From Lachnospiraceae bacterium (GTDB lineage: Bacteria > Bacillota > Clostridia > Lachnospirales > Lachnospiraceae): 64,000 nucleotides of DNA. Each line of letters opens with the position of its first letter. The stretch's first letter is position 1. The notes beneath the pieces are model-generated. The model worked only from the letters and a program-made list of their open reading frames with translations, ran no database searches and was not told the DNA's origin. The stretch lies in the NCBI GenBank assembly GCA_017619615.1, contig JAFZRY010000007.1:1-64000 (forward strand), written 5' to 3'. Positions 63,058 to 64,000 of this stretch are shown in pieces. The translations under genes were made by a program, and so were the position numbers.

Positions 63058-64000
63058 ATGAAGAAGTGGGTTTACCTGTTCAGTGAAGGCAATGCTTCCA
63101 TGCGCAACCTGCTGGGCGGCAAAGGCGCCAACCTGGCGGAGATGACCAATATCGGCCTGCCCGTGCCGCAGGGCTTCACCATCACTACCGAAGCCTGCAC
63201 CCAGTATTACGAGGACGGCAAAAAGATCAACGACGAGATCCGCGCCCAGATCCTTGAGTACGTGGAAAAGCTGGAAAACATCACCGGCAAGAAGTTCGGC
63301 GATCTGGAGAACCCGCTGCTGGTCTCCGTCCGTTCCGGCGCCCGCGCCTCCATGCCCGGCATGATGGACACCATCCTGAACCTGGGCCTGAACGAAGACG
63401 TCGTGGCCGTGATCGCGCAGAAGTCCGGCAACCCCCGCTGGGCCTGGGACTGCTACCGCCGTTTCATCCAGATGTACTCCGACGTCGTCATGGAAGTCGG
63501 CAAGAAATACTTCGAACAGCTCATCGACAAGATGAAAGCGGAAAAGGGCGTCAACCTGGACGTCGACCTGACCGCGGACGACCTGAAGGAACTGGCCTTC
63601 CAGTTCAAGGCCGAATATAAGGCCAAACTGGGCACCGATTTCCCGGACGATCCCAAGGAACAGCTCTTCGGCGCCATCCAGGCGGTGTTCCGCAGCTGGG
63701 ACAACCCCCGCGCCAATGTGTACCGCCGCGACAACGACATCCCCTACAGCTGGGGCACGGCCGTCAACGTCCAGTCCATGGCCTTCGGCAACATGGGCGA
63801 TGACTGCGGCACCGGCGTCGCCTTCACCCGCGACCCCGCGACCGGCGAAAAGGGCCTGTTCGGCGAATTCCTGACCAACGCCCAGGGCGAAGACGTGGTG
63901 GCCGGCGTGCGTACGCCCATGCACATCACCGAGATGGAAGACAAGTTCCCGGCGGCGTTCGAGCAGTTCAAGCAGGTCTGCGAGACCCTGGAAGAGCACT
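63058..64000 (+). CDS. ppdK: Pyruvate, phosphate dikinase (N-terminal part, runs off the window)
   Basis: The first 314 residues are in view: KKWVYLFSEGNASMRNLLGGKGANLAEM and the ATP-grasp sequence (VSVRSGARASMPGMMDTILNLGLN, AVFRSWDNPRANVYRR, GTGVAFTRDPATGEKGLFGEF), quoted as landmarks. PPDK interconverts pyruvate and phosphoenolpyruvate using ATP/AMP and pyrophosphate. GAGGAGG lies nine bases before ATG. The phosphohistidine and PEP-binding domains would follow outside the window. Confidence 0.97.
   Translation, partial: MKKWVYLFSEGNASMRNLLGGKGANLAEMTNIGLPVPQGFTITTEACTQYYEDGKKINDEIRAQILEYVEKLENITGKKFGDLENPLLVSVRSGARASMPGMMDTILNLGLNEDVVAVIAQKSGNPRWAWDCYRRFIQMYSDVVMEVGKKYFEQLIDKMKAEKGVNLDVDLTADDLKELAFQFKAEYKAKLGTDFPDDPKEQLFGAIQAVFRSWDNPRANVYRRDNDIPYSWGTAVNVQSMAFGNMGDDCGTGVAFTRDPATGEKGLFGEFLTNAQGEDVVAGVRTPMHITEMEDKFPAAFEQFKQVCETLEEH

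Overview
The window looks like the chromosome of a G+C-rich member of the Clostridia (Bacillota), probably an anaerobic gut-type lineage. The evidence is the mix of families: pyruvate:ferredoxin oxidoreductase, pyruvate phosphate dikinase, MecA, RqcH, DUF4364, a T-box leader before thrS, a CIRCE operator before htpG, SecG/SmpB neighbours, BlaI/M56 regulation and strong AGGAGG ribosome binding sites. The species cannot be told from the sequence alone. Most of the window is housekeeping; no prophage, transposase or integrated element is visible.

Layout. 1-853: the trailer end of a type II-like CRISPR array with one spacer present three times; its cas genes and leader would lie to the left, outside the window. 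988-5602: an MMPL/RND exporter facing an rqcH-fau pair. 5603-6418: a gene-poor stretch with a probable 30-residue type I toxin-like peptide whose leader can fold in two ways. 6419-12815: nifJ, a MATE exporter and a secreted protein of unknown role. 13067-16449: a BlaI repressor, an M56 protease and a lipoprotein, with two palindromes on the promoter. 16573-22239: a minus-strand block with a membrane protein, tRNA-Met, mecA, an aminotransferase, a CofE-like protein and an M32 carboxypeptidase. 22414-29477: an EF-G/TetM-like GTPase fused to a NYN nuclease domain, then pheST, secG and smpB. 29576-36224: a cell-surface pair (nucleotidase, polysaccharide deacetylase), then htpG under CIRCE control. 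36225-44697: T-box-thrS, then a tightly coupled run of flavodoxin-like gene, trpS, a beta-CASP nuclease, queH and a very unusual adenosine-deaminase-like fusion. 44829-55465: DUF4364, rho, a small HTH gene that seems to start at ATT, and rpoBC. 55524-64000: ecfA1A2 without ecfT, two membrane transport proteins, DUF5662, upp, efp, a sigma-70-like protein without region 4, and the start of ppdK.

Two families of small palindromic sequences cut across this layout. One (core GGGACGGTTC) occurs about eleven times between genes; its stems co-vary and fold fully on only one strand because of G-U pairs. The other (GTCATYCTGA...CGAAGR) occurs once between genes and twice inside htpG, in the same frame, where it encodes two acidic linkers. 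The most novel proteins are the deaminase-like fusion (42238-44697), the GTPase-NYN fusion (22414-25023) and the sigma-like protein (62107-62889).
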